Assembly (NCBI GenBank): GCA_023213395.1
Contig: CM041465.1
Span: 70,687,741 to 70,751,740 of the forward strand
Reading direction: 5' to 3'
Source: Cycas panzhihuaensis
Lineage: Eukaryota > Cycadophyta
DNA length: 64,000 nucleotides
Shown here in pieces: positions 1-10,189 of this stretch (positions within the stretch are counted from its first letter, which is position 1; each line of letters begins with the position of its first letter). The translations under genes and the position numbers were made by a program. A model generated the notes under the pieces. That model did no database searches, was not told the DNA's origin, and was given only the letters and a program-made list of their open reading frames with translations.

Positions 1-2416
1 CACTTTATCAGCCTATGACGACTCACAGCGGGGGCATTCCTTGGCGAATGCTATACTCTGTATGGCGCACAGCCACCCACGTTGTCTCCACGGTCTCCCG
101 GGATGTTTCCGTCAGTCCTGTTTGCTCCCGTTACAACATGTTACTTACATTGCAGTCCTTCCTAAGCTTGATTTAATCCTTAGTTAGGACTCTTTTCATT
201 ATTTTGGGCACTTGCCCATTACCTGGGTATTCCCCCAGCTACACCAGCTCTTTTTTTATCTTGATTTTTACTTCAAAACCTCATGTTTCTACTTCTTTTT
301 CTCTTTTTTTGTTTCCAGTCTAATCATCAGTAAACTTAGCTGCATCATGTCTTTGCTACAAGATCAGAGAGTTTATCACAGATTTGACTGTTTGAAATTG
401 AACAAAAGAGAACCACGCGACAATTTCCATTTTTTTTGTGGAACTGTTGTGTGGCGTCGATTGATTCGAGTCACCTTGACATCCCCAATGTTCACCTGCT
501 GTGAATAGGGGGATAAAGGGGATTTTGCTCCCCATTCTCAAGATCTTTTGGCCAAATTTCTGACTTTTCAACAAGAAAACACACAGAGAAAGACAATCTA
601 CATGCACAGGAACTTGACTCAGGAGAAAAGGGCTGCTACCAGTTGGATTTGCAGGGCCATTGCTGCCCCTCTGACTCTCACAAAGAAGCCTCATACTTCT
701 CTGCAAGGGCTCAAGTTTCCAAAGAACATTTCTACCCAAAAGCTTCTCCAAAGAGCCAACTTCCAAGGCTCTAAGTTTGCAAGGATTTTTCCTCATTTCA
801 CTCTTGCAAAAACCTGTCATGATCAGCCCTCACACATTAGTTATTGCTGTTGTTTCCTAACAGCAAAGCTCATGCTTGATTCTCTTCTTACAAGGTATTT
901 CTTGTTCCTACTTGCAATTCATTTTGTTCTTATTTTTTTGTCTGTTAATGAATGAAATCTTGGTTCGTCTAGTTTTCTTTATGTTGTTGCACTAAATTAG
1001 TGATATTCCCCCAATGTTCTTTTGGAGGCCTCACTATTTTCCTTAAACCATCTCTTTTACCCCTTCCTTGGTTAGCCGGTGCAAAGGAGCAAAATACAAG
1101 GATTTGAAGGAGGTAAGCAGGGTTCCGTCCCCCATTACTGTCCTTCTCCCCAAGGGTTCCGTCCCTTGTCCTCTTTCCCTTTGCCATTAGTGCTTTCTTA
1201 GGGAATGGGCTAAGGGAGTTTAGGGAATTTAGTTGTGGTATCCAAGTTAGCATAGGCAACCCGTCACTACGTCATTGCCAGAAGTCTCATCTGTTGGTGT
1301 TGGGCCCTACCTAAGCCCCAATTTTTTCTGTTATTCCTTTCCTTGTTATAGTTCGTTGCTTCATGACTTTGTGGCCAACTCGTTCCTCCTTCCCGAGTTC
1401 CGTGGAGGTCTTCCGTGGGTGAGTTAGCCATCCCGAGGCTATACTCTTTTCCCTTTCGAGTGTCTTTGTGGTGTATGGTGGTGAGAGTATTTCTTGTATG
1501 TTGCTATTTCATTTGGCTATATTTCGATGCTTAGCATAGATCTTAGTTCCATTTGATTTTAGTACATATATTTTGGTATATTTCGTGGCCTCTCTTCCAA
1601 AAGGAAGGTATTCTTCTCATTTATCTGCAGGATCGTGCGTTAGTGGAGCGATACGTGGAACAAACGCGTTGCAGGTTAGTTCCCCATGTAGTGCATTTCT
1701 TTTCTGTTTCACGCTTTTATTTCTTTTTTCCATTTATTCATTTTCACATGCTTAAGGGGAGGTAAGTAAGCCCCTCTTCTATCGCTTTTGGCAACTGCCA
1801 CCGATCGACATCGCATGCACGACGAACAGAGTAGAAAGGAGCGGGACTTAAAGAAATGAGCAGCACTCCATTCAGGCGCCGGATCCAGGTATTCTCCTTG
1901 TTTCCCATGTATCCCCTTTTACATTGCTACCTTTCATACATTTGCTTATGTAGTTAGGAAATTGTAAAATATTAAAAGGGAAAAAGGAAAAGTGCACTCA
2001 TTTTTACATTATCTCTTGCTTTAGCTAGCGTAGCATAGCGTAGTTAGCTTGTTTGCGTTGCATTCGAGTTACCCTTATTGCGCCCCCTTGTTGCATTTGC
2101 CTGTACGTTAGTTATCCGCTCTTTCGTTCGTTGCCTTCTCATTACCTTAAGGAGATGCAACGTGCAAGGTGCTCTCTCCTCTTTCTGGCCATTTGAGGGG
2201 TAGGAAGGCCTTGCTTTGCATGGCTACCTAGAAGCAACCAGGCACCTTACAGTTCTGAATCCTCTGGCACACAGACGCCCTGCGAGGTGAAGTCCTTGCT
2301 GCCTAGTTTAGTTAGCATTACATATTCTTATATCCTTTTTACTAGATGTAGGGACATCGCCCCGCAACGAGCATTTCAGTTGAGATAAATGAGATAATGG
2401 TGATTCATATCTAATA
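1..2416. other. No gene recognised; GC-richer unassigned sequence
   Basis: The first 2.4 kb is richer in G+C than most of the window and has no convincing coding signal. The open frames here are short, overlap on both strands and contain no recognisable domain. A purine-rich run near 1755 (CTTAAGGGGAGG) could be a polypurine tract of an LTR element, and the composition resembles the LTR or leader of a plant retroelement. No paired repeat is visible inside the window to define its ends. Confidence 0.4.
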
Positions 2417-3060
2417 TATTAGATATGTGACAACAATATTTTGAAGGCTAAAATTTTGATAGGTTAGCAGTGCGGTTTCCTCTCTAAACTTCCTTGGGGG
2501 GTTCTAAGGGGGGCGAGAGCCCCCCTTGGCTGGGGGTGCGGGGGATGCTAGAACCCCCCTTGTAAAGAGAGGGTTCGGGAATGATAGACCCTGACCCAAA
2601 AAGCTATCACTGAAAAATATACTAAATTATAAAGAGAATCGAGGTTGTTTGCTCAAAATACCCTAGATTCTATGGTCAAGATTTGTGCTTTGTATGACTA
2701 TCTCATATAGCTTGATTTAGGGTGTTTTTTCATTATGTTGATGGTGTTTGATGTATTGGATGTATTGTGAAGAGTTGGGTAACTAGTTGTTGTTGCTGTG
2801 AGCATTTTACTATAGATTATGTATATTTCTCCATTCTTTGATAATAAAGATTGATACCTTTCCAGTGTGGATGTTTCCCTAGCACACTATTAGGGTTTTA
2901 CCACATTACATCGAGTGTATATGTGATACGTTAGTTTTTTAATTCATTTTATTATATTATCTCTAGTTTAAGAACTTTCATGTTAAATTTTAGTTTTGAT
3001 TCTTATAACTAGTTACAAAATTATTTAGATCTTGGTGACGAGTTCAGGTTATTGGGACCT
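2417..3060 (+). repeat. LTR-like repeat K, copy 1
   Basis: This segment shares ordered similarity with 47207-47690. Shared blocks include GGCTAAAATTTTGA near 2448, a GCTGTGAG block near 2795, a GATGTTTCCCTA block near 2870, TTTTACCA near 2896, and AGATCTTGG near 3028. The arrangement resembles a degenerate LTR with promoter-like and poly(A)-like parts, but no paired LTR, TSD or primer-binding site could be fixed. The two copies are strongly diverged. Copy 1 carries an extra GC-rich stem-loop that copy 2 lacks. Confidence 0.5.
2496..2559. other. GC-rich nested stem-loop
   Basis: An outer stem pairs GGGGGGTTCTA at 2496-2506 with TAGAACCCCCC at 2549-2559. Inside it, AAGGGGGGC (2506-2514) pairs perfectly with GCCCCCCTT (2519-2527) around a GAGA loop. 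A second G-rich stretch (GGGGG TGC GGGGG) lies between the two stems. The hairpin lies inside LTR-like repeat K and has no counterpart in the other copy. Confidence 0.75.
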
Positions 3061-6000
3061 TGTCTTCTCAACATAATAATGCACACTTTTCTATTGTGGA
3101 TAAATTTTAGTTAGCCCTAAAAGGAAGAGCAAACTACCCTCAACTAGTCCAACCACAATCATCTCAAAAGGAGGTTATAATCTACATCGATGTCAAGGAC
3201 TACAATGTCATTGAGGATAGTTTTATCCTCGAGGATAATGTCAGAGGCACTGATGCTCTTTGGGATCAAAGGTGATGACATGTTAGTTAGTGGGCAGGAT
3301 GTTAATTATATGGATGGGGGCTTCTTTATGCCTTAAGGTAAGATGTCCATCATGGAGTTCTCGCTAAAGGATAAATGAAGACAAATAGAGGTATAAAAGG
3401 AGAATTTCTTAAAATGATTTAAGTATTTATAAAAAAGGAATAATTGAAGGATGTAAGCCTTTGACAAGTTTTAATATTATCTAAATTACCTAAAGTTTAG
3501 ATGAATGTAATATATACAATCTCTAAGTGCATAGTTGTTAGGTAGTATCCTTTATACTTGTATATTCCTCATATGTGAGGGCAAGAAGTTTAATATTCCA
3601 ACTTTGTTACATTCACTCATCTTAAAGAATGTTGAGGCATGGGTTGCAATAGAAGGTAATTGAATAATTACTATTATACATCCTAATTTAATCCACCAAG
3701 TGATAGATTATTCTAGGAAAGGAAGAGAAGAAAATTAGATAGTAAAACTATGAAATAAAGCCAAATTATTATAGGAGGCTTCCTTAAATCATTATAAGAG
3801 GAAAATAAGAAGCAAGCTGGACAAATTACCAAGTTGTGACGAGAAGTAGAATACCTTAAATTAAAGTTAAGGGTAAACCAAATGGAGCAAAGGAGGCACA
3901 TAATTTGCTTAAAGACTAAGACAGCATGCTTGCATAGATTCAAAGAAAGAAGGCCAAGAAGATACAAGCCTTGATTTTGAAATTGGATGAAGAATTATAA
4001 GATTTGAAGAAGAAATTGGTAGTAAAACAAGAATTAGTAACATCTTCAGTCTCTAATGGAGATAGAGGGTATAAACTATAGCATTGAAATTGAGATCTTT
4101 CAGGACAAGTGGCCCCCCTATGAATAAGTCTTAGGATTCATTAGAAGGCATTTAGGAGATTTATGATGAGGATGACAAAGTTCTTTCAGTAGAGATGTTC
4201 CTTTGATGAGACTTTCAGGACCCAAAACAAGGTAAGTTAAATATTCTTTTAGGGAATATCCATATATAGTATTTGAGGTCAATTTAGGTTGTTAATGCAA
4301 TTATATGGTAAGGAACCATACAAAGGTAATTTTATTACATTTTCTAGATTAGAATTTATATTTTCATTTAGTAATTGTATTATATTTCTTTTTACCATTT
4401 GCAAGTCTATGTTCCTAGTTTGACACCACAAGTTCTAAGGTTTTCACTTAGAAAACCCATCACAAATATATGCAAAAGAATATTCAAATAATTGATAGAT
4501 ACTAAGAAAATCAAAATACAATATCATTTGTTTGATATTTATTAACCCATCAGTGTTAGGCATTAATGACTTCAACCCCATCCATTCAAACCACTACCTC
4601 ATCATCGTGAAGCTTCAATGGATTCAACATCCTATATTAAGAAAAAAAATGCAGTAATCAAGAGAAAAAGTAGATAGGACAATGAGATATTATGAGACAA
4701 GGATCATGAAGAAGTAATTGTGTTATGATTTTAGAGAGGGTGAAGAAGTATAGTTAACATGGATGTAAGGATGATTCTTATATAAACAATATGAAAAGGA
4801 AGAACGTAGAGTTATTGGATAGTGTTTGGTAATGAAATAAAGTGGGGAGAAAGATGATGTAATAGAGTGCAATTTGTCTTTTTGATATATATTTGTATTC
4901 AAATGGATCTCAGATGCCATATTGGGTGTTCTTAAAGATGTTTTACCTGTGACTCCTATTAAATGATGGGTGAAATAGTTTTAGGCATGTTACATACTTT
5001 TATTATATTCCTTTATAACTTGTTGAGGTACAAAATAGCCACCATTCTTAGGCTTAATAAAATTTAGAAAAGCTTTTATGCAAGGGATGGGTGTAGAAAG
5101 AACATTCACTTTTGTGGAACATTAGCTCAACTGAGAAGAAACGAGCATTTTTATGGATCCCCGCATAGAATGGTTTGCTTTTAATGTTGAACCTTGTAAA
5201 AATTGTGATTCATATTGATCATTGATTATGCCTTTTATGGTGAGTAAGAAATTACAATACATCTATTTAAGACACAAAATACTAATTGTCAAATATGGTT
5301 TTGGATTTAGAATAATGTTTCTCCTTTTATTGCTCCTTTAGATTCTGAAATTATTTTCCTAATTGATTATCATATCTTTAATAAGGATTCTATCAAATAT
5401 TAGCATTTATATAGAATAAAATGTTTGTGGATAATTTAGAAATATATCAATGAATTAATGTTTGAGAGAAGTCATGAATTTAAATCATTCGATGATACTA
5501 TTAAAATTATCGCTCTACTACTTATATAGATGCATGTGGTAGTGTAAGCTCATATTGTTGAAACAAATATGTTAAAGTATCTCTTCTCCAATGTCAATTC
5601 TCTTATGGGTCATCCTATTGGTGGTGCAAATAAAGTGAGCAAAAATTACACCCTCTCTTAATATTTTCATGAAGTCATTAGCCATACTTCATTAAACATC
5701 TATCGTCTTATTTTAAAATTCAATAGAGGGACTCATTTTGCTCATTGTAATTCTTGATGAAGTTACATGGTCTAATACTTTGCCACGTTTGACTAACATT
5801 GCAAAATGTGCTAAATCTCCACAAGGATTAAAATGTACCGATTCAAGGTTTTGGTTTAGAGAAAATTAGTTGATATCCTCCCCATGCTACCAACATTAGC
5901 AAATTCGAATGGTTGTGGCTTTTTTAACACATTTGATTTTTCTCTTCTTTGTTGTGACATATTGAACTATTTACTGAAGCATAGTAAATTTGGTAAAATT

Positions 6001-6628
6001 TAAGTTGCCTTTGGTCATCCTTTTGGCATTTATTAGTTGTGTCTAATATAATTCAACCCATAAATAATGTTTAATATTTTGAAAGTTTTATATGCTTTGA
6101 AGAATTGCCACCAAACTTTTTAAGTGGTATTTTTGTAATTATTTTTTGTTAATATAATTTAAACTATTCCAAAATAATCTATAATGAAATATTCCAATGC
6201 AAATAAAAATGAACAAATAGAAAACAAAAATGGTTAGCTAAGTTCTTGCGCTACATTGAGTTTGAAAATATTAAATTATTACTATAAAAAACATTTCTTT
6301 CGAACTGTATCTTATATTGGAAGTTAAATTTGCACGACAATTACGTGTTTCGCAAAGTTGACCTATTCGGGTGTAATGAAGTGATTATATTTGATGTAAC
6401 TGTAATTTTATAGGTTTGCTCGTCAAACATCCAAAGTTTATCCCGCTCTATTCTATTGCCCGTTTTCTAAAACACGCTCAAAAAATGCTTTTTGACACGA
6501 TCCAAATTTTTTGACTTGGCCGAATCTTTGGGTGATGGCGTCCATACCTCTGAATCTAGTAATAGTTGTATTGACCAAAATGCAATAATCCCAAAAAAAT
6601 TGTGGAAATAAGCGCGTGAACGAAACGG
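3061..6628. other. Decayed sequence downstream of the receptor kinase; retroelement relic possible
   Basis: No intact gene is visible. On the plus strand, about 3700-4240 reads as a charged Lys/Glu-rich stretch with several in-frame stops. It could be a decayed gag-like or coiled-coil protein, but nothing in it identifies a family. The rest, to the end of the receptor kinase gene, is AT-rich with no repeats or domains I can name. Confidence 0.35.
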
Positions 6629-6745
6629 TCATCGAATTTCTTTAATTTCATTTGAGGGAGAGTACTCTCCACTGGTTGAAGCAAAGAGCAAGGGCGCCTC
6701 TGGTGCAGCAGAGTAGGAAATGTCAAAGGGCGCTGGTGGATCCGT
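6629..6745 (-). other. Displaced C-terminal tail of the LRK10L kinase (frameshifted)
   Basis: Just before the annotated stop, dropping one G in GACGGATCC would open a different frame for about 37 more codons. That frame begins DPPAPFDISYSAAPEAP and ends at a TGA at 6629-6631 after SNEIKEIR. A Pro-Pro-x-Pro-Phe segment right after the kinase domain is typical of LRK10L proteins, whereas the present frame ends in the atypical GSTSAL. I infer a one-base insertion, or an assembly error, that shortened the protein by about 30 residues. Confidence 0.6.
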
Positions 6746-8859
6746 CAACAGCATCCCCATTTCCTTGCAACATCTGCACAACTCTGTTCATGGAGGGTCG
6801 ATCACTCGGTTTGGACTGAATACACCACAATCCCACTTTACTCATTCTTGTTGCTATTTCCTCATCTTCTGCTGATCCACATGATACTCCTCTCAACTTG
6901 CACAATTCTCCACCGTGCAGATGGCGGAAAATCCACTCGGGAAAGTAGAATTGGCTGTTAGAAATACCCAATCCCATATCCATGTTCTTCCTTCCGCCAA
7001 CCATCTCCAATAGCAGCATTCCAAAACTATAAACGTCGGACTTATCTGTTACAGGCCCAAAATTTCTGGACCACATCTCTGGTGCAGCGTAGCCAGGCGT
7101 TCCTCTGGCAGCGGTCATCGATATGTGATCGTTTGTCTTGCTGTAGAGTTTTGCCAGCCCAAAATCAGACACTTTGGGTGACAAATTCTCATCCAGCAGA
7201 ATGTTGTGGGGTTTGATATCCAAGTGAATGATACGCTTCTCGCAGTCCATGTGTAAATATGCAATCCCACGAGCTGCACCCAATGCAATCGAATGTAAAC
7301 GCACCCAGTTGAGTGTATGGCTTGTGTCCTCATAACCTGGAAATATGAACTTCTCCAGGGATCCGTTGGGCATATATTCGTACAGCAGTGCGGCTCGAGA
7401 GCCCTCAAAACAAAACCCCAACAGACGAACCAGGTGAACATGATGAATCCTGCCGATTGTACCCACTTCGTTCATGAATTGCTTCTTACCGTGTCTCGAT
7501 TGATCGAGAAGTTTTGCAGCCACCAGAGTCCCGTTCGAGAGCGCTCCTTTGTACACCACACCAAACCCTCCTTCCCCTAATTTATGCGAAAAGTTGTTGG
7601 TGATCCGCTTGAGTTGAGTGTATGAGTATCTGGTTGGCATCTCGTATGCGTAGTCTTCAAGGAATTTTTCTACCTTACAAACAGACATCCTCGAATTCAC
7701 CGGTTGCATTCCAATTACCTTAATAACGCGGGCAAGCCTCCTATTAGTTGGAGGTTTTCTCCTCCTAAGATAAAATGTTAGAATCAGTACTGCTACTGCG
7801 ATCACCGCAACACCCGCAACGCAGCTACCTGCGTCGTTGAAATGAACTACTTCAAACCTTCTGCCAAACCCAAAAGCCCTATGCAAATAAGAAAGACGGA
7901 TTCTGCCGTGCACAATTAAAATAAATCTAACTAATCTTTATACATTATCTTACCTATTACAGGAATAATTTTTGATCGATCTGTAACGCGTCCATCAGAA
8001 ATGTGAGCATCCGGTAAATTAAGATGATTCCACACAAGTTGTCAGTGGCATAGACATATATGCAAGAAACGTAGAACCTCAAATTAATAACCAAATCGAT
8101 CGATGTTTCGGGAACCTTACCATGGGAGCATTTCTTCCCATTCGAGCCGTCCTCGCAATAGCAAATAAATTCATCGCCGCTCGAAGTGTTATAACCGCAT
8201 GTTCCTCCGCTCGAATGGCATTCGTTACAATTTTGATTTTCATCAAAATTCAACATTACTTCAAATCCCCGTCGTAGCTGGGAAAGCAAATCGCTGGGCA
8301 AAGGGCTGATTAAACTCCTATTAATAGGCACTTGGCCATGTATTTTACACCCTGACTCACCCAAACCCTCCAATGGATCCAAAAAGTAGTACCAACTGCT
8401 GTTGCAAGACAATTTGGAAAATGAGGACCTGTTTGCTAGGGAATCGCAGAGGCTGAAAAAGGTTATGTTCTTGGCGTATTGATCAGAAATTATAAAGGCA
8501 GTGGTGTCCGAGAGGTCAATGAAATAATCCGATGGATTGCAATCTCCTTCGTTGGCCACATCCTTAACAATTGTAATGGGCCCAGGGGAAGGAAACCCCA
8601 ATTGTTTGGGCTGCAGTATGCTGTAGTTATTACCACCGATGGGGAGTAGCGGACGATTGTCGACACAATACACCTGAAATTGTCGGTCACCGCAGCCATA
8701 CTTCCCTATAACTCCAAAAGGATCTGAGATATTTGTATCGCCACAGGTGGTATTCTGGGGGCAATACTCGTAGGAAGAGTCTGCGTGGGAAATTGTGAGG
8801 GAGAGGGAGAGGGAGAGCGCGGAGAAGACGATAGAGAAGTGGATCGGCGGGCGAGACAT
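6723..8859 (-). CDS. LRK10-like receptor protein kinase (GUB_WAK / WAK-associated ectodomain), two exons
   Basis: Membrane receptor kinase of the plant LRK10L family, which includes rust-resistance-type kinases. Exons 8859-8121 and 7828-6723 join in phase 1 and encode 614 residues. Residues 1-26 are a signal peptide. The ectodomain has a GUB_WAK-type start (C33, C39, C56, with NISDPFG) and a C-terminal WAK-associated cysteine cluster (C211, C214, C221, C233, C235, C244). The membrane span is about 250-267, followed by RRRK. The kinase has GEGGFG at 331, Lys352, Glu367, HLDIKPHN with Asp450 (non-RD) and DFG at 468. I chose Met8859 over the in-frame Met8946 because it places the signal peptide at the N-terminus. 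Oddities are Asp in place of the usual Tyr in NISYPFG, and a frameshifted C-terminal tail. The ligand is unknown. The kinase motifs look intact, so the gene may be functional. Confidence 0.9.
7829..8120 (-). other. Intron of the LRK10L gene
   Basis: The donor reads G|GTAAGG at 8121/8120 and the acceptor reads GCAG|GT at 7829/7828. Both sides are in phase 1, so a Gly codon (residue 247) is split, and joining puts the membrane span directly after the last ectodomain cysteine. The intron is 292 bp. A second acceptor (TGGCAG, about 35 bp upstream) is possible. Separate ectodomain and kinase exons are usual in this family. Confidence 0.8.
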
Positions 8860-9071
8860 GGAGGGAGGTGGATGATAAACGAGAAGCTGTCTCTCAATCC
8901 GCAGAGGGGAGGGGAAGCAGAGTTGTTGTGAATCACAGTCACTCAAAACAAATATCGCAGAATAACGCGGAATGGGGTTATGCGAAAGTGCTGGGTAATG
9001 AAGTTTCGGGGGAGGACACAGAAGGGAGTGACGTGAGGGAGACGACGTTGAATTCCATGGTCATAAAACAA

Positions 9072-9106
9072 TTGACCCCACGTTACGTGGGCGCGCCTTT
9101 GGTCAA
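9072..9106 (-). promoter_or_regulatory. Putative LRK10L promoter cluster: two W-box cores and an ACGT palindrome
   Basis: Within 35 bp, about 215-250 bp upstream of the start codon, lie TTGACC (9072-9077), the near-perfect palindrome CCCACGTTACGTGGG (9077-9091), GCGCGCC, and GGTCAA (9101-9106, an inverted TTGACC). TTGAC is the WRKY-factor core and ACGTGG is an ABRE/G-box-like core, both common in defence and stress promoters. The cluster is preserved in the duplicate (palindrome at 31049-31063). Function is inferred only. Confidence 0.5.
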
Positions 9107-9643
9107 CCTTTTTTTTGTGTGTACGTATATTTTTTAATTTTTTATTAATAAGTAATTAGCGACAACCACTCATGTGATTGCTTTATTATTTTTTGGGTTT
9201 TTCAGTATGTATATATATTTTCTTGTAGGAGGGTGATTATAGGTGTAAAGAATTAATGTTTGTTCTTAGTCATAAATTGGTAGAATGAAATTAATTAAAA
9301 AATAAATGAAATATAAAAATAATTAATAATAGTAATTAAAATGAATAATTTATTTCATTTTGATTATAAATTAATTTAAAAAATTAATATTTATTATGTA
9401 TTTTTAATATTAATTATTTGTTATTATATATTTCTTATAAATTATATAATAGTAATTATTTAATATTTTTAATAATTATTTATTATTAATTATGTAGTAT
9501 AAAAATAATTAATAGGGTTTAATGTGATAATGGATTAACATGAGAATAGATAGAAATTATATATTCAACACTTAGAGTAGTTAACTAGTCAACTTTGTCT
9601 TGCTTTGATTTTTCCATCTTTTGGTATCTAGAACAACTCACTT
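9107..9643. other. AT-rich upstream sequence, no gene
   Basis: This stretch is dominated by TTAATTAATAATTA-like runs and has no coding potential. It is shared almost intact with 31075-31614, so it predates the duplication. It ends at CACTT, the candidate target site of Elem-M. Confidence 0.7.
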
Positions 9644-10021
9644 TGTAACATAACCTCACATTCCCTTAGCAAGAGGAAATCACCAAGAAGTAAGGATGGA
9701 CCGCTAAGTCGTCCAATAAGATGTAAGGCTGCTAGGGCCACCAATAGAGTTATGTGTATAGACTGCTAAGTCGTCTAATAAGATGTAAGGCCGCTTAGGG
9801 CCACCAATAGAATCATTAAGGATGAAGACCCTTACTTGTGTATTTAAAGGGTTAAACTACTCATAATGTTATTGAGTATGATATCTTGAAAGGAGAAAGT
9901 ACTTCGGTACTCATTTTGGTGACTTATTTTCTGTGATCTGTTTGTGCATTCGTGTTATTTGGCTTCAATTTCTGCTAAATATAAATTCTACGAGCCCCGA
10001 TTGCTGAGAAGGAACGGTCCA
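9644..10021 (+). mobile_element. 5' LTR of Elem-M (Copia-like)
   Basis: The segment begins TGTAACATAACC, ends GGTCCA, and is followed after two bases by a primer-binding-like TGGTATCGTAG at 10024. It contains a diverged 62-bp tandem duplication. Its first base is exactly where homology between the two receptor-kinase blocks stops, with CACTT as the candidate target site. No 3' LTR was found in the window, so the element is incomplete. The gag-like relic at 13470-15026 may be its interior. Confidence 0.6.
9701..9813 (+). repeat. Two-copy 62-bp tandem repeat in the Elem-M LTR
   Basis: A block starting CCGCTAAGTCGTCC and ending GGGCCACCAATAGA occurs at 9701 and again from 9763 (CTGCTAAGTCGTCT), with only a few substitutions. 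Tandem duplications in the upstream part of LTRs are common in plant elements. Confidence 0.8.
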
Positions 10022-10023
10022 AG

Positions 10024-10036
10024 TGGTATCGTAGTC
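10024..10036 (+). other. Primer-binding site of Elem-M
   Basis: TGGTATCGTAGTC lies two bases after the LTR end. It resembles the TGGTATCAGAGC site complementary to initiator tRNA-Met that most plant Copia elements use. Confidence 0.5.
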
Positions 10037-10189
10037 GTTCGTGATCGTGGAAGTCCCTCAAATAGTGGGGCCTTAAAACATCACATCAAATTCTATGGGG
10101 AAGCTCGTAAACTATGGCAAGAGGAGCCCAAAACCAACCTCCTTCATTATATCCAGGTAATTTAATAGATATTTAACAATAGTCATTGC

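Larger units (their letters stand above)
8124..9643. repeat. Duplicated block, copy 1 (LRK10L exon 1 plus upstream region)
   Basis: This block matches 30096-31614 in the same orientation at high identity. It covers nearly all of exon 1, the leader, the promoter region and about 520 bp of AT-rich DNA. Homology ends 3 nt short of the exon 1 donor on one side. On the other it ends at CACTT, immediately before the LTR of Elem-M. Including upstream non-transcribed DNA argues against an mRNA-derived copy. Confidence 0.9.

Noticed and set aside
356-955. Overlapping frames of about 130-150 codons on both strands near the window start
   Set aside because: No domain, signal or repeat support; composition does not favour either strand.
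7957-8120. Exon 1 frame continuing into the intron
   Set aside because: Good GT/AG sites in matching phase join the ectodomain to the membrane span. The extension is intron read-through.
8860-8946. Upstream in-frame Met as the receptor kinase start
   Set aside because: It would place 29 residues before the signal peptide. Met8859 gives a normal secreted N-terminus.
8124-9643. Exon 1 duplicate as a retrocopy (processed pseudogene)
   Set aside because: The duplicated block includes far-upstream promoter and AT-rich DNA that would not be in an mRNA.
9944-10165. 73-codon frame after the Elem-M LTR
   Set aside because: It spans the LTR end and primer site, so it is not a gene.
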